Shown: piece by piece, positions 62,199 to 64,000 of the stretch
Position numbering within the stretch: the first letter of the stretch is position 1
Layout of the letters: each line of letters opens with the position of its first letter
Source: S010-25 sp964441285
Lineage (GTDB): Bacteria > Pseudomonadota > Gammaproteobacteria > SZUA-229
NCBI GenBank assembly: GCA_964441285.1
Contig: CAYTUK010000005.1
Location: 62,001 to 126,000, forward strand
Direction of reading: 5' to 3'
DNA: 64,000 nucleotides
Notes under the pieces: generated by a model
What the model saw: the letters and a program-made list of their open reading frames with translations, nothing else
Database searches by the model: none
What the model was told of the DNA's origin: nothing
Program-made: the position numbers and the translations under genes

Positions 62199-64000
62199 AT
62201 GAAAAATAAAATAGCAGCCCGGCTAGCTTTCTATACCATACTGTTCAGTTCAGTTATTACTTTGATCTTTACGGCGGCACAGCTATTTAGTGAATTCCAA
62301 TATAAAGTAAACGGGGTTAATGAAAAACTTGAACAAATTAAAACACATTACACCGACGACCTTTCACAAGCACTGCGGTTGTCTGATAAGCATCAAATAA
62401 TGCAAATACTGGGTGATATTACTGAGTCACCCGATATTGAATACGCTGAAGTACGGGCAAAGAATAATGCGGAAATAATCAACGGCGTTATTGCATCCCG
62501 ACAGAAAAGCATAAGCTTCAAAGAAGCCCTCAAATACAGACATAACAATAAAAATACTTTCATCGGCAGTTTTATTGTTACCGCATCGCTTTCAGGTGTG
62601 TATAACAGCTTACTGAGCAGGCTGTGGATAATTTTATTCTCTAACGCATTAAGAATATCCCTGACAGCAGTATTTATCTATCTATTATTTACACGGCTAA
62701 TAACGCGGCATTTATTAAAAATATCGAATTTTTCACTTAACGACATTTCAGCAACCCTGAAAGAACCGCTATCCTTAGATAGAGCAGAAACCAGGGGAGA
62801 TGAACTTGACAGACTAACCGCTTCAATCAATGCATTGCGTCTCAATCTGTACTCGCATATTGAAAAGCTTAATCAGCAAAAACTCTACCTGTCTCAAACG
62901 CTACATAGTATTGGTGATGCCGTTATCACCACTGATGTCAGCGGCAATGTAAACCGGATGAACCCGGTAGCAGAACAACTTACCGGCTGGTTTTATAAAG
63001 AGGCACGGGGTCTGCCGCTAAAAAATATTTTCTCTATTATTGATGCCTCAACTCGCGAAGTAATTGAAAACCCGGTTGATAAAGTAATCGCGACTGGAAC
63101 AACCGTTTATCTGAGTAACCATACCACGCTTATCGCCAAAAATGGCAACGAGTATCAAATTGCAGATTCCGCCGCACCGATACGTGATAACAATCAAATC
63201 CTTGGAATGGTGCTCGTTTTTAATGATGTCACCGAGCAATATTATTTACGTCAGATTGCAACCAAAAACAGGCGCGATTTGCAGTCAATAATGAATAATT
63301 CACCCGCTATTATCTATGTTAGAGACATTGCTGGAAAATTTACATTCATAAATCAACAATGTGAAAAACTGCTGCACTCATCTAATGAAAAAGTTTCTGG
63401 AAAAACAGTTCATGATTTTTTTCCAGAAGACATCGCCAATGAAATTGAACGCAGTGATAAGACCGTATTACAGACACAAAAAGCCCTGGAGTTTGAAGAG
63501 ATACTGCCAGGAAACAAAGGCTTGAGAACTTATCTTTCAGCCAAATTCCCCCTGTTTGATGACGAGAATAACGTGTATGCAGTCTGTAATATATCAACAG
63601 ACATTACTGAGCGCCAACGTACTGAATTAATGCTGCAAAATATTGCCGAAGCGGTTTCAGCACAAACAGGGAAAGTATTCTTTCAGTCTTTAATGCTTCA
63701 ACTTGCAAAAATATTTGACGTGGCATATGTCTTTACCGGACTGCTGGATGAGCAGATAGCAGGCAGAGTTAACACTATTGCATTATGCGTTCATAATGCA
63801 GTGGTTAAAAATATAAATTACAATTTAAGAGGGACACCCTGTCATCATGTAGTAAATTCCCCCTGTGACAACATTCTACTTTTCTCTGAAAATATTCAGC
63901 AATTATTTCCTGATGATGACCTACTGTCAGAGATGTCGGCACAAAGCTATATGGGATCGCCTTTAATAAACAGTCAGAACGAAACCATTGGCCTCATTGT
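62199..64000 (+). CDS. Membrane signalling protein with HAMP, PAS and GAF domains (5' part; runs off the window)
   Basis: From ATG at 62199 the frame is open to the end of the window (600 codons). It begins MKNKIAARLAFYTILFSSVI with a transmembrane segment, has a periplasmic domain of about 120 residues, a second transmembrane segment (about 145-170), a HAMP-like linker, a PAS domain (GDAVITTDVSGNVNRMNPVAEQL) and a second PAS (NSPAIIYVRDIAG, then NISTDITERQRTE), followed by the start of a GAF-like domain. The output domain lies beyond the window; histidine kinase or GGDEF/EAL are both possible. Confidence 0.85.
   Translation, partial: MKNKIAARLAFYTILFSSVITLIFTAAQLFSEFQYKVNGVNEKLEQIKTHYTDDLSQALRLSDKHQIMQILGDITESPDIEYAEVRAKNNAEIINGVIASRQKSISFKEALKYRHNNKNTFIGSFIVTASLSGVYNSLLSRLWIILFSNALRISLTAVFIYLLFTRLITRHLLKISNFSLNDISATLKEPLSLDRAETRGDELDRLTASINALRLNLYSHIEKLNQQKLYLSQTLHSIGDAVITTDVSGNVNRMNPVAEQLTGWFYKEARGLPLKNIFSIIDASTREVIENPVDKVIATGTTVYLSNHTTLIAKNGNEYQIADSAAPIRDNNQILGMVLVFNDVTEQYYLRQIATKNRRDLQSIMNNSPAIIYVRDIAGKFTFINQQCEKLLHSSNEKVSGKTVHDFFPEDIANEIERSDKTVLQTQKALEFEEILPGNKGLRTYLSAKFPLFDDENNVYAVCNISTDITERQRTELMLQNIAEAVSAQTGKVFFQSLMLQLAKIFDVAYVFTGLLDEQIAGRVNTIALCVHNAVVKNINYNLRGTPCHHVVNSPCDNILLFSENIQQLFPDDDLLSEMSAQSYMGSPLINSQNETIGLI

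Noticed and set aside
1..64000. tRNA, rRNA or CRISPR arrays
   Set aside because: I saw no cloverleaf or CCA-end candidate, no rRNA sequence, and no regularly spaced direct repeats; the dispersed 135-150 bp elements are far apart and palindromic.

Overview
This window is an ordinary, gene-dense chromosomal segment of a gammaproteobacterium of moderate GC. The gammaproteobacterial signature is clear: the block ygfB-pepP-ubiH-ubiI lies divergent from zapA-ssrS(6S RNA)-fau, as in Escherichia coli, with the glycine cleavage genes attached. It also contains ampD-ampE, a prfC gene, djlA and the yicC/rph pair. A phosphoribulokinase gene (47493-48371) points to Calvin-cycle carbon fixation, so an autotrophic, possibly sulfur-oxidising, gammaproteobacterium is likely. 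The autotrophy is inferred; no RuBisCO or sulfur-oxidation gene lies in the window.

Layout. 1-4167: cell-wall recycling (3' end of ampD, ampE, then amgK-murU) with a histidine phosphatase and a PAP2 phosphatase. 4288-5670: a secreted chalcone-isomerase-like protein and a small diguanylate cyclase. 5675-14754: one long minus-strand run, ygfB-pepP-ubiH-ubiI-gcvT-gcvH-gcvPA-gcvPB (ubiquinone synthesis and glycine cleavage). 14925-16474: a ZapB-like small protein, zapA, 6S RNA and fau. 16501-21313: ilvA, rpiA, an unknown protein and prfC. 21331-23100: a decayed mobile island with a Xre/Fic pair (mobile mystery A/B type), an IS3-family orfA stub, an integrase stub and several palindromes. 23196-26070: yicC, rph, rdgB and a small HExxH protein. 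26210-29853: a VolA-like lipoprotein lipase and a FadL-type channel. 30373-41903: yciA, a hydrolase, the sucABlpdsucCD operon, a NUDIX enzyme, a cNMP-GGDEF protein and a glyoxalase-II-like enzyme. 41904-45068: a noncoding stretch with two perfect DnaA boxes, followed by six proteins I do not recognise. 45253-49266: thiS-thiG-trmB, prk and a TatD nuclease. 49320-53889: plsC, gmhB, glyS and glyQ. 54105-60433: a redox and iron stress block (sodB, a second flavin disulfide reductase, then rubrerythrin / Fe-S protein / DUF3501 protein / Fur-Irr-type regulator). 60821-64000: djlA, a small unknown gene, and the 5' part of a membrane PAS/GAF signalling protein that runs off the window.

The main non-genic signals are as follows. 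A family of six dispersed inverted-repeat elements of about 135-150 bp occupies intergenic spaces, and its stem arms change together. A perfect FNR/Anr-type site with a matching -10 element sits upstream of prk. A pair of consensus DnaA boxes lies near 42.2 kb. A TCTAA/TTAGA palindrome overlaps the predicted rubrerythrin promoter. A cluster of TAAACCA half-sites lies upstream of the Xre/Fic pair. I saw no tRNA, rRNA or CRISPR array.
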